From assembly GCF_002115785.1 (NCBI RefSeq), contig NZ_JFJY01000006.1:248001-312000 (forward strand): a stretch of DNA of 64,000 bases, in the 5' to 3' direction. Shown here piece by piece: positions 45,004 to 53,572 of the stretch (positions are counted from its first letter, which is position 1; every line of letters starts with the position of its first letter). Both the position numbers and the translations under genes were made by a program. A model generated the notes under the pieces. It had not been told where the DNA came from, did no database searches, and saw nothing but the letters and a program-made list of their open reading frames with translations. Source of the DNA: Thalassospira sp. MCCC 1A03138 (GTDB taxonomy: Bacteria > Pseudomonadota > Alphaproteobacteria > Rhodospirillales > Thalassospiraceae).

Positions 45004-45879
45004 ATGGCATTGAAAATCGGTTTTCTCGGCGCTGGTCGCATGGCATCGGCAATGATTTCCCGCCTGCTTGAACAGGGGTATCAGGTCAAGGTCTGGAACC
45101 GTAGTGCCGCCAAGATCACCCCGCTTGTCGCCAAGGGCGCAATCGCCTGTACCTCACCGGGCGAAGCGGCAAATGATGTTGATGCTGTCATTTCGTTCAT
45201 GGCCGATGACATCGCTGCCGAAACCGTCTGGCTGGGCGACAATGGTGCACTTGGTGCGATGACACCCGGCGCGCTTGCCATTGAATGCTCGACCCTTTCG
45301 CACGGATTTGTTGTGGAACTATCCACCAAGATCATGACGGCAGGCTGCCTTTACATTGATGCGCCGGTCACTGCCGTTCCGGCACAGGTTGCAGTGGGTG
45401 AAACGATGTTTTTGGTCGGTGCGGATGATACCGTGCTGAAACAGGCGCGCCCAATCATGGAATCGGTTGCCAACCGTATCGTACATTTCGGCCCCATCGG
45501 ATCGGGGACAATCTACAAGCTGATGAACAACCTTTTGGGTGCCGTTCATATTGCGGCGGCTGCCGAACTGGTTGCGGTTGCGCAAAAGGCCGGTCTGGAT
45601 GGAAATCTGGTTGCCGAAACATTTGCCAATGGTGCCGTCGCCAGCCGGGCCGGTGTCATGACAATCCCAGGCATGATCAGCGGCAACCATAACGAAGGCA
45701 TTCATTTTACAACTGCGTTACGCGCCAAAGATGCCGGTTATGCCATGTGGCTTGCCAATGAACTTGGCGTTGACCTGCCGGTTGGCAGATCAGCGACCGA
45801 AATGTTTGACCGCGCCATCGAAGCCGGGTTTGGCGACCTTGCACAAAGTGCCGTGCTGGAAACCATTCGCGGCCGGTAA
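45004..45879 (+). CDS. Beta-hydroxyacid dehydrogenase family oxidoreductase
   Basis: 291 residues. NAD(P) motif GFLGAGRMASAMI at the start, substrate-binding DAPVTAVPAQVAVGETMFLVG, and the catalytic-lysine helix GTIYKLMNNLLGAVHIA. The family includes 3-hydroxyisobutyrate and tartronate-semialdehyde dehydrogenases. Ser in CSTLS and the AVP variant of the usual GG(x) substrate motif suggest a divergent substrate. ATG 45004 starts exactly before the Rossmann strand. Its stop is 2 bp from that of the convergent peroxidase gene. Confidence 0.9.
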   Translation: MALKIGFLGAGRMASAMISRLLEQGYQVKVWNRSAAKITPLVAKGAIACTSPGEAANDVDAVISFMADDIAAETVWLGDNGALGAMTPGALAIECSTLSHGFVVELSTKIMTAGCLYIDAPVTAVPAQVAVGETMFLVGADDTVLKQARPIMESVANRIVHFGPIGSGTIYKLMNNLLGAVHIAAAAELVAVAQKAGLDGNLVAETFANGAVASRAGVMTIPGMISGNHNEGIHFTTALRAKDAGYAMWLANELGVDLPVGRSATEMFDRAIEAGFGDLAQSAVLETIRGR

Positions 45880-45881
45880 TC

Positions 45882-47180
45882 CTATTTCTTCTTGGCTTTG
45901 GCTGCGACTTCTTCCTGCTCGGCCAGAAGCGGCTCGTAACGGGCATCGGTCAAGGTTTTAAGAAACGCGACCAGCGCATCTATACGTTTGGTATCAAGGG
46001 CGTCCCCCTGCTCCAGCTCTTTAAGGGAAATGGTCTCGGGGATTTCGGCCTCGCCCCACGGCTGTTTGGTTTCCGGGTTCAACTGGGCCGATTTCGCGCG
46101 ACTGTTATATTTGTTGTAAAACTTGATCACCGTGCGCAAATCGGAAAACACACCGTTATGCATATACGGTCCGGTGACGGCGACATTGCGCAACGACGGC
46201 GTTTTGTACTTGCCCTTATGGGCCGGATCATCAATTGCCGGATTATCAAGCAATCCATTGTCGGTAAAGTCCGGATCCTTGGCATTTTCCAGCCGCACGG
46301 CAACGTTTCTGGGGACGCCGATGTTATGATATTCGTAGTTTGTGAATGTCTCACCCTCTGCCGTCGGCGATGATTTAAGCTGATGGCAGACATTGCAGTT
46401 GGTGAATTGCTGCGAGAAGAAAAGCACCCTTCCCAGTTCTTCCTGCGGCGTCATTTTGTATTCCCCGCGCAGGAAACGATCATATTTTGAATCAAAGGGT
46501 GCGAACTGATCGGTGCGTTCGAACGCGGCAATCGCATCGGTCATTGCCCCGTAGGCACGATCCGTATCGCTCCAGACATCGTCACCAAACAACACCTTGA
46601 AACTTTCGACGTAATCCTCATCTTCCTGAAGGCGCGCAACAACGGTTGCCTTGTCAGGCATGCCCATTTCAACCGGGTTCAGCGGCGGCCCTCCGGCCTG
46701 CTCGGCCAAATCCTTCGCACGTCCATCCCAGAACTGCCCACCAACCGGCGTGCCGTCTTCTTTGAAATGGAAATCGGGTGCGAACTTCGCATATGCCGCC
46801 ATCGGCGCATTGCGGTCGCCAAGCGATGCACCATCATCGCCAAGCGAATAGGCCCCATGGGCGATTTCGGAACGCGGATCGCGGAACCCAGTTGTCGGTT
46901 CATGACAACTCGCACAGGCCTGCGTCCGGTTTTTTGACAGGTTGGTATCGAAATAAAGTGCCTCGCCCAGTGCCGCTTTATCTGCAAACGAAGACGTATT
47001 GCTTGCCAGTTCCGTCAGCAAGGCTGCGGACGAATTCGGCGCGCCATGGCCATTTTGCGCCTTTGCACTGGTAATCCCGACACCACCGGCACCAATCATC
47101 AGCATCGTAGTTGCAAAAGCACAACCAAGGTGAAGAAACCCGCGAAGGGGCATGCTGGAAACGCGCGACAAGACAGGCAT
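45882..47180 (-). CDS. Di-haem cytochrome c peroxidase (CcpA/MauG family)
   Basis: 432 residues. A signal peptide precedes the mature protein (cut near AKAQ). Two haem-c motifs, CASCH and CNVCH, lie in the two halves, and FWDGRAKDLAEQA plus LRNVAVTGPYMHNG are classic bacterial di-haem peroxidase segments. It reduces hydrogen peroxide in the periplasm using cytochrome c electrons. ATG 47180 has GGA nine bases upstream; the longer frame to 47231 is not conserved-looking. Confidence 0.92.
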   Translation of the reverse strand: MPVLSRVSSMPLRGFLHLGCAFATTMLMIGAGGVGITSAKAQNGHGAPNSSAALLTELASNTSSFADKAALGEALYFDTNLSKNRTQACASCHEPTTGFRDPRSEIAHGAYSLGDDGASLGDRNAPMAAYAKFAPDFHFKEDGTPVGGQFWDGRAKDLAEQAGGPPLNPVEMGMPDKATVVARLQEDEDYVESFKVLFGDDVWSDTDRAYGAMTDAIAAFERTDQFAPFDSKYDRFLRGEYKMTPQEELGRVLFFSQQFTNCNVCHQLKSSPTAEGETFTNYEYHNIGVPRNVAVRLENAKDPDFTDNGLLDNPAIDDPAHKGKYKTPSLRNVAVTGPYMHNGVFSDLRTVIKFYNKYNSRAKSAQLNPETKQPWGEAEIPETISLKELEQGDALDTKRIDALVAFLKTLTDARYEPLLAEQEEVAAKAKKK

Positions 47181-47316
47181 ATTCGATATCCGGTATTCAC
47201 TGGTGGCCGCATGATCGCGACCAATAATCACTTACAATACCCTAATTGCACCCTGCCTTGATAAAGGTCAATGGTTACCGTCCTTTAATTCAGGGCGATG
47301 AAACCTCGGATATTGA

Positions 47317-48216
47317 TCAAATGGCAACTTTGGGCCGACGCCCCATCATCGGCAGCAACTGCACTCCGATAATCGCGGCAAGGATAACACCGCATCCGGC
47401 ATATTCGGCGGGTGCCAACCGCTCGCCCAGGAAAAACGCCCCGGCAATTGCGGCAAATACCGCCTCGGCACTCATGATGATCGCGGCATCTGCTGCTTCG
47501 GTATAATTCTGCGCTACCGCCTGCAGGGTAAAGGCGATCCCGGCCGACATGATCCCGGCATAAAGGATTTCAAATCCGGCATTGTGGATATCGGCAAAGC
47601 TGAAAGTCTCGAACATGCCGCCCATCGCCATGCCAAGCAGACCGGTAATGAAGAATTGAACGGTCGCGACCAGTGCTGGGGCATTGGTGCGTGTTACCAT
47701 CACACCGATCATCACCACCTGAACAGCCCAGAACAGCGCACTTCCCATCACCCAGAAGTCACCCTCACCAAGTGCCGAGAGGTTCCCGCCACTCAGAAGA
47801 TATGTACCAAAAACGCACATTATTCCGCCCGGCCAAACCGACCAATGCGGCTTTGCCCGGAAAACCAGAAATGCCAGAACCGGCACCAACGGCACATAAA
47901 ACGCCGTCAGAAACGCCGCATTGGTTACGGTGGTATCCATGATGCCGATCTGCTGCAGGATGCTGGCCAGATACATCGAAATGCCGGTAAAAATCAGGCC
48001 AAGCTTGTTGGTCCCTGAAAGCGGTCGTCCTTCGCGCTTTATTCTCCGCCATTCACGAAGGGCAAACGGCAGCACCACAAACGTCCCCAGAAGGAACCGC
48101 ACGCCGGTAAAATATTGCGGGCCGATATTGTCCATGCTGGTTTGCTGGACGACAAAAGTCGTGCCCCAAATAAGGGCAACAAAAACGATTACGGCATTCG
48201 CCTGCCAACGCGTCAT
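47317..48216 (-). CDS. EamA-family (DMT) transporter
   Basis: 299 residues with ten predicted membrane segments in two EamA repeats. FVALIWGTTFVVQQTSMDNIGPQYFTGVRFLLGTFVVL is the typical N-terminal half; SAEAVFAAIAGAFFLGERLAPAEYAGCGVILAAII ends the second repeat. Metabolite efflux is the usual family role; the cargo is unknown. It lies between a convergent peroxidase gene and a carbonic anhydrase on the same strand. Confidence 0.92.
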   Translation of the reverse strand: MTRWQANAVIVFVALIWGTTFVVQQTSMDNIGPQYFTGVRFLLGTFVVLPFALREWRRIKREGRPLSGTNKLGLIFTGISMYLASILQQIGIMDTTVTNAAFLTAFYVPLVPVLAFLVFRAKPHWSVWPGGIMCVFGTYLLSGGNLSALGEGDFWVMGSALFWAVQVVMIGVMVTRTNAPALVATVQFFITGLLGMAMGGMFETFSFADIHNAGFEILYAGIMSAGIAFTLQAVAQNYTEAADAAIIMSAEAVFAAIAGAFFLGERLAPAEYAGCGVILAAIIGVQLLPMMGRRPKVAI

Positions 48217-48352
48217 TTCCCGGTTCCGTTTCCTGGTCGCCGGGCGTGGTGGCGCGCGGCAGGTTATATGTTTTTATGTATATCTGAATTGCTTGCTAAC
48301 GCAGGGTCCTGACACAGGCAAGAAGATCCTTTGCGTTCAACAATCTCAGTTG

Positions 48353-48886
48353 TCATTCAGATTTCAGGTCATCTGGAATTGTCACGCGATATTCCTGTCC
48401 AAGATCGGCATAACGATCCGCGGAAACTTTGAAAAATTCGATTTCTTCCTGTGTCAGGTCACGCACCTTGCGCGCAGGAACACCGGCCCAAAGTTCCCCC
48501 GCCGGAATGCGTTTTCCGGGTGCCAAAAGCGCCCCCGCCCCAAGCATCGCCCCCTGCTCGATCACGCAACCATCCATGACGGTGGCACTCATGCCGACGA
48601 AACTTCTGTCTTCCAGCGTGCAGGCATGGATAACCGCGGAATGGCCGATCGTGACGTCATCCCCGATATAGGTGCCAAACTTCCCCTTGGCGACATGCAC
48701 CATGGCCAGATCCTGAATGTTGGTCCGCGACCCGATGCGAATTTCATGCACGTCACCACGAATGACACATCCAAACCAGATCCCGGTTTCGGCCCCAATT
48801 TCAACATCACCAATGATGGTTGCATTCGGCGCGATAAAGGCCGTCTCGTCAATAGTCGGGCGTACCCCGCGATAGGACAGGATCAT
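48353..48886 (-). CDS. Gamma-class carbonic anhydrase family protein
   Basis: 177 residues of left-handed beta-helix, seen as repeating hexapeptides (IGDVEIGAETGIWFGCVIRGDVHEIRIG). Zinc ligands are the His of VHVAKG and of TIGHSAVIHAC. The C-terminal helix EEIEFFKVSADRYADLGQEY is typical of YrdA/PaaY-like members. It may hydrate CO2 or act as an acyl-related hydrolase; trimers expected. Single gene. Confidence 0.92.
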   Translation of the reverse strand: MILSYRGVRPTIDETAFIAPNATIIGDVEIGAETGIWFGCVIRGDVHEIRIGSRTNIQDLAMVHVAKGKFGTYIGDDVTIGHSAVIHACTLEDRSFVGMSATVMDGCVIEQGAMLGAGALLAPGKRIPAGELWAGVPARKVRDLTQEEIEFFKVSADRYADLGQEYRVTIPDDLKSE

Positions 48887-49028
48887 GGTCTAACGACCTT
48901 TCACTTCTGGGATCGGTTTTCACTGGCACTGCACTTGCCCGTTACCGGGAAAATAGCGGCATCTTGATTTGACAGTTTAAATTCTAACATGTGCATATGG
49001 AAACCCTGTTCTCATTCAAATCGTGAAG

Positions 49029-49883
49029 ATGCACGCAATTCGGTATTTAACCCTCTTCGCAGGCGTACGACGGGTTGGCATCATTTTGATGATGGTGACG
49101 GTGGTGGTGTGCGGCACGATCCAAATGAATGGCAAGGCGTCCGCGCAATCTTCCCCCTCAGACCCGGGCGAATTGCGCGTCGCCTTTTCGATCTGGGAAC
49201 CATTCGTGATCGAGGATGAAACAGGGCGACACGGGATCGATCTGGCGATCCTGACGGAACTCGCCAGCCGCATGGGCAAGGTTCTGTCGCTTAACCCCTG
49301 CCCTTGGCGGCGATGCCTTAAAATGCTTGAAGATGGCGATATCGACATTCTTTCAAGCTTTGCCTATACGCCCGAGCGCGAAAAATTCGCGTTTTACGTC
49401 AAACCACCCTACAGCCGCGTCAGCCCGGTTTTCTATGTCCGGCAAGGCAAAAATACGCACGTCGCGCAATATGCCGATCTTAAAACGCTTGCAGTCGGCT
49501 CCGTAGTTGATTCGCGCTATTTCGAGCCATTCGACAGCGACACATCACTGAACAAATTCGAAGCCAGTAGCGAAATGCTGCTTCTGCGCATGCTCGAGGC
49601 AAGCCGTGTCGATGTCATTGTCGGGTCCGACGCCAATGTCGATTTTGAAATCCGGCGCAACAACCTTGGAGATATCATCCGCAAGGCCGATTTCAGACCC
49701 GATCATCACAATGACATTCATATCGCAATATCGCACAATTCCCCGCTGATGAGCCAGACAGACCAGATATCGAAGATCATCACCGACCTACGCGAAGAAG
49801 GCTTTATTGCTAGGGTGCATGCCCGGTACTGGCCCGCCAGTGACGATGCGAAATATCCGGACAGCCCCAAACCGACGGAATAG
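49029..49883 (+). CDS. Second solitary SBP_bac_3-like binding protein
   Basis: About 284 residues. A basic, hydrophobic signal region (IILMMVTVVVCGTIQM) precedes ELRVAFSIWEPFVIEDETGRHGIDLAIL, the start of a family 3 solute-binding domain; NPCPWRRCLKMLEDGDIDI parallels the PWKRALQIV segment of the protein at 29730-30608. Again no transporter genes adjoin. ATG 49029 and GTG 49023 are both possible; neither has a good ribosome binding site. Confidence 0.78.
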   Translation: MHAIRYLTLFAGVRRVGIILMMVTVVVCGTIQMNGKASAQSSPSDPGELRVAFSIWEPFVIEDETGRHGIDLAILTELASRMGKVLSLNPCPWRRCLKMLEDGDIDILSSFAYTPEREKFAFYVKPPYSRVSPVFYVRQGKNTHVAQYADLKTLAVGSVVDSRYFEPFDSDTSLNKFEASSEMLLLRMLEASRVDVIVGSDANVDFEIRRNNLGDIIRKADFRPDHHNDIHIAISHNSPLMSQTDQISKIITDLREEGFIARVHARYWPASDDAKYPDSPKPTE

Positions 49884-49898
49884 CTGGATTTTTAAAAT

Positions 49899-50771
49899 CT
49901 ATCGGGCAAATCGCTTGGCTCCGGCGACACAGGCAACCACGCCGACTGTTACCACGATCATCAGACCACCCACCGGCTCGGCCAAGAGCAACCCTGCCAG
50001 CAGCAGACCAAAGAATGGTTGCAGCAATTGCAACTGTCCGACCGCCGCAATGCCGCCCAGCGCCAATCCGCGATACCAGAAGAAAAACCCGATCAGCATG
50101 CTGAAAAGCGAGACATAACCAAGACCAAACCAAGCGGGAACGCCAATGCCCGCAAAGCTATCCGGCAGGGTCGCAATACAAAGCACCAGCATCGGCACCA
50201 GCGAAATCACCAGCGCCCAGCAGATCACCTGCCATCCGCCAAGACCTCGGGACAGTTTTGCACCCTCGGCATAACCGAGCCCACAAACGATAACCGCCCC
50301 CAACATACAAAGATCACCGCGCAATGACCCGACATTGCTTTCCATGGCAGCAAAACCAGCGACAAGCGCACTGCCAAGAACCGAAAAAAGCCAGAACACG
50401 GCCTTTGGCCGCTCACCACCGCGCAGCACACCGAAAATCGCCGTCGCCAGCGGCAGCAAACCGATGAACACAATCGATCTGGCCGAGGTGATATGTTCAA
50501 GCGCAAGAGCTGTCAGCAACGGAAAACCGACAACAACCCCGCCCGCCACCACCAGCAACGACATCCAATCCGATGCCTGCGGCCGGGCGGTTCGCGATGC
50601 CAGCAACAATATCGCCGCCAGCAGACCTGCAATTGCCGCGCGCGCAACGGTCAGAAACAGGGGATCGAAATCCATGACAGCAATCCGGGTCGCAGGCAGC
50701 GATCCACTGAAAATCAGGATACCGATCAACCCGCTGATCCAGCCACCACTTGATCTTTGAACTGCAATTGC
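49899..50771 (-). CDS. EamA-family (DMT) transporter, divergent from a MocR regulator
   Basis: 290 residues, ten membrane segments, two EamA repeats (FSGSLPATRIAVMDFDPLFLTVARAAIAGLLAAILLL in the first; AAVGQLQLLQPFFGLLLAGLLLAEPVG in the second). ATG 50771 has GGAGG five bases upstream; a start at 50789 would place that ribosome binding site inside the gene. Divergent from a MocR-type regulator across a 112-bp gap, so it is the likely target of that regulator and may export an amine or amino acid. Confidence 0.91.
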   Translation of the reverse strand, partial: AIAVQRSSGGWISGLIGILIFSGSLPATRIAVMDFDPLFLTVARAAIAGLLAAILLLASRTARPQASDWMSLLVVAGGVVVGFPLLTALALEHITSARSIVFIGLLPLATAIFGVLRGGERPKAVFWLFSVLGSALVAGFAAMESNVGSLRGDLCMLGAVIVCGLGYAEGAKLSRGLGGWQVICWALVISLVPMLVLCIATLPDSFAGIGVPAWFGLGYVSLFSMLIGFFFWYRGLALGGIAAVGQLQLLQPFFGLLLAGLLLAEPVGGLMIVVTVGVVACVAGAKRFAR

Positions 50772-50843
50772 CATCAAAACCTCCGTCATGTGCGAAGGTT
50801 TATCTATGGCTTGCCAGCATCGAATCGAACAGACACAATAAAA

Positions 50844-50863
50844 TACAATTTGAACAAACTGTA
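50844..50863. promoter_or_regulatory. Imperfect 20-bp palindrome between transporter and MocR genes
   Basis: TACAATTTGAACAAACTGTA has one mismatched pair. It lies in the 112-bp divergent gap, 21 bp before the regulator's GTG. Its placement fits an operator through which the MocR protein controls itself and the EamA transporter. Confidence 0.5.
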
Positions 50864-50883
50864 CTGATTACAGGAGCAATACA

Positions 50884-52290
50884 GTGGCGCCTAACGGGGC
50901 ATCAAAACAACCCGATGACGGAACACTTGTCACCCGCGTCATGAATGTCATTCGCGACCGGATTGGCACACGCAACCTGCTTGCGGGGGATCGCCTGCCA
51001 TCCATCCGTGGCTTTGCCCGTCAAATGAAGGTGTCGAATTCGACGGTTGTTGAAGCCTATGATCGCCTGGTGGCTGAAGGCGTTATTCAGTCCAGACGAG
51101 GATCGGGGTTTTATGTCGCCCCTCATACCGTCCCGCTTTCAATCGCCCGGATTGGACCGAAACTGGACCGGGCGATTGATCCGTTCTGGGTCTCACGCCA
51201 GTCGCTTGATGCACGCCCCGATATGCTAAAACCCGGTTGCGGCTGGCTTCCGGCGGACTGGATGCCCGAAGCCGCAATCAGGCGCGCCTTGCGCAGCCTG
51301 TCGCGCGCGGAGGACGCTACACTGGTCGATTACGGAACTCCGCTTGGTCTGGCATCCTTGCGTCATTTCCTGTCCCGTCGCATGGCAGGTTACGGCATTG
51401 ATGCCCATCCCGACCATCTGCTTCTGACAGAGTCAGGAACCCAGGCAATCGACATGCTGTGCCGTTTTTTGATTGCACCGGGCGATACGGTTTTGGTTGA
51501 TGATCCGTGTTACTTCAATTTTCAGGCACTCTTGCGCGCCCATCGCGCCAATATCGTCGGCGTCCCCTTTAACGAACATGGCCCGGATGTCGATGCCTTC
51601 GCACGGGTTGCTGGCGCACACAAGCCGCGCCTTTACATCACCAATTCCGGCCTGCACAACCCGACCGGCGCGTCACTTTCGCCAATGGTTGCGCATCGGG
51701 TTTTGAACATCGCCGAAGAACACGACCTGATCATCATCGAAGATGATATCTTTGCCGATTTCGAAAACACCCCTGCCCCGCGGCTGGCCGCACTGGGCGG
51801 GCTAGAGCGCGTAATCCATATCGGCAGCTTTTCCAAAACACTCTCGGCGTCGGTTCGTTGCGGCTATATCGCGGCTTCTGCAGACTGGATCGAAGGCCTG
51901 ACCGATCTTAAAATTGCAACCGGCTTTTCCAGTCCGAATTTCTCCGCCGAACTGATTTTTACCGTTCTGAAAGACGGTACCTATCGCAAATATATGGAAA
52001 CCCTGCGCGATAGACTGACACGCACCATGACAATCACAGAAACCCGGCTTCGCAACCTTGGTATCACACCGGCAATCAATCCCGATGCTGGTCTGTTTTT
52101 ATGGTGCCGCTTGCCCGATCACATGGATGCGGCAACCCTGGCCCGAAACGCGCTTTCCGATGGTGTGGTTCTTGCCCCAGGAAATGTTTTCAGCATCTCG
52201 CAAACAGCTGGAAACCTGATGCGCTTTAACGTCGCCCAATGTCAGGACGAACGCATCTTCAAGGTGCTTGAACGTGCGCTTGAAAAATAA
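50884..52290 (+). CDS. MocR-type regulator (GntR HTH plus aminotransferase domain)
   Basis: 468 residues. Winged helix at the N-terminus (VMNVIRDRIGTRNLLAGDRLPSIRGFARQMKVSNSTVVEAYDRL), then a fold-type I aminotransferase domain with PLP lysine in IGSFSKTLSASVRCGYI and ITNSGLHNPTGASLS. MocR proteins sense PLP or amino-acid adducts and control transporter or catabolic genes. GTG 50884 follows AGGAG at seven bases. The divergent EamA transporter is the likely target. Confidence 0.94.
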   Translation: MAPNGASKQPDDGTLVTRVMNVIRDRIGTRNLLAGDRLPSIRGFARQMKVSNSTVVEAYDRLVAEGVIQSRRGSGFYVAPHTVPLSIARIGPKLDRAIDPFWVSRQSLDARPDMLKPGCGWLPADWMPEAAIRRALRSLSRAEDATLVDYGTPLGLASLRHFLSRRMAGYGIDAHPDHLLLTESGTQAIDMLCRFLIAPGDTVLVDDPCYFNFQALLRAHRANIVGVPFNEHGPDVDAFARVAGAHKPRLYITNSGLHNPTGASLSPMVAHRVLNIAEEHDLIIIEDDIFADFENTPAPRLAALGGLERVIHIGSFSKTLSASVRCGYIAASADWIEGLTDLKIATGFSSPNFSAELIFTVLKDGTYRKYMETLRDRLTRTMTITETRLRNLGITPAINPDAGLFLWCRLPDHMDAATLARNALSDGVVLAPGNVFSISQTAGNLMRFNVAQCQDERIFKVLERALEK

Positions 52291-52329
52291 AAAAGGGCGC
52301 AATCCTTTTGGACAGCGCCCCTTTTTTTC
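52291..52329. terminator. Bidirectional intrinsic terminator
   Basis: A-run, GGGCGC (52295-52300), 14-base loop, GCGCCC (52315-52320), T-run. It works in both directions, for the MocR gene (plus) and argC (minus). Confidence 0.93.
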
Positions 52330-52352
52330 TGTTTTGACGATCCGATACCGGA

Positions 52353-53399
52353 TTACGGGAACAGCGGCTCGATCTCAAGCCCCATGGTTTCCGGCAGGCC
52401 CAGCATGACATTCATGTTCTGAACAGCCTGGCCCGAAGCCCCTTTAACAAGGTTGTCTTCGACCGCCACAATGATCACCCGGCCCGGCACGCGATCCTTG
52501 ACCACCCCGATCAGAACATAGTTCGATCCACGTACGTGACGTGTCTGCGGGGTTACGCCAAACGGCAGGACCCGAACGAACGGCTCATCGGCATAACGTT
52601 TTTCAAGGGCGGCCTGAATGTCATCGGCCGTGGTACCATCGGTCATTTTGACATAGATGCTTTCAAGGATGCCGCGGCTCATCGGCATCAGGTGCGGTGA
52701 AAAGTTCACCACAACATCCTGCCCTGCGGCCCAGGCAAGGCCTTGCTCGATTTCTGGCGCATGGCGGTGCCCGCCGGTGCCATAGGCATGAATACCCTCG
52801 GTGACTTCGGCATACAGAATGCCTTCCTTGGGCGAACGGCCCGCACCGGTCACACCGGATTTGGCATCAATGATGATGTCGTCCGCATATACCAGCTTCT
52901 GCTCCAGAAGCGGCGTCAGCGAAAGCTGCACCGGAGTTGGATAACACCCAGGATTGGCCACCACGCGTGCCTTTTTGATCTTTTCACGATGCAGCTCGGT
53001 CAGGCCATAAACGACCTCTTTCTGCAAATCCTGCGCAGCATGCTCGGCGCCGTACCACTCCTTGTAGGTCGCGGCATCGAACAACCGGAAATCCGCCGAC
53101 AGATCGACAACTTTGACATGATCAGGCAAACCGGCAATCACTTCCTGTGTCGTGCCATGCGGCAACGCGCAGAAAATCACATCAACCATCGACCAATCGG
53201 CATCCTCGATCCGGATCATGGTCGGCAATTTCAGATGGGCAAGATGCGGGAAAACCTCCCCGAACGGACGTCCGGCGCGTCGGTCTGCGGTCAGCAGGGT
53301 GATTTCGGCAGCGGCATGGTGCGCAAGAATACGAACCAGTTCCGCCCCGGTATATCCACTGGCACCGAGAATTCCGACTTTGACCTTAACGTCGCTCAT
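52353..53399 (-). CDS. argC: N-acetyl-gamma-glutamyl-phosphate reductase
   Basis: 348 residues. NADP motif VGILGASGYTGAELVRIL; catalytic cysteine in VVANPGCYPTPVQLSL; ALPHGTTQEVIAGLPDH and GGHRHAPEIEQGLA are family signatures. It reduces N-acetylglutamyl phosphate to the semialdehyde in arginine synthesis. ATG 53399 has AGGAG about ten bases upstream; a longer frame to 53492 is not conserved-looking. No other arg gene is adjacent. Confidence 0.97.
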   Translation of the reverse strand: MSDVKVKVGILGASGYTGAELVRILAHHAAAEITLLTADRRAGRPFGEVFPHLAHLKLPTMIRIEDADWSMVDVIFCALPHGTTQEVIAGLPDHVKVVDLSADFRLFDAATYKEWYGAEHAAQDLQKEVVYGLTELHREKIKKARVVANPGCYPTPVQLSLTPLLEQKLVYADDIIIDAKSGVTGAGRSPKEGILYAEVTEGIHAYGTGGHRHAPEIEQGLAWAAGQDVVVNFSPHLMPMSRGILESIYVKMTDGTTADDIQAALEKRYADEPFVRVLPFGVTPQTRHVRGSNYVLIGVVKDRVPGRVIIVAVEDNLVKGASGQAVQNMNVMLGLPETMGLEIEPLFP

Positions 53400-53572
53400 T
53401 TCAAATCTTGCTCCTATAGGCTCGCCCTGACCTTTATGGTCACCGGGCGCGATTAACGGGCGGATGTTGGCAAACAAGCCCCGCAGATGCAAGCCCTTAG
53501 GCGGTATTTGCCGTGCATTGCGCGATCATGCCCCATGCAGGGATGACATGCATCACAGGGAAAAGTTGCCTT

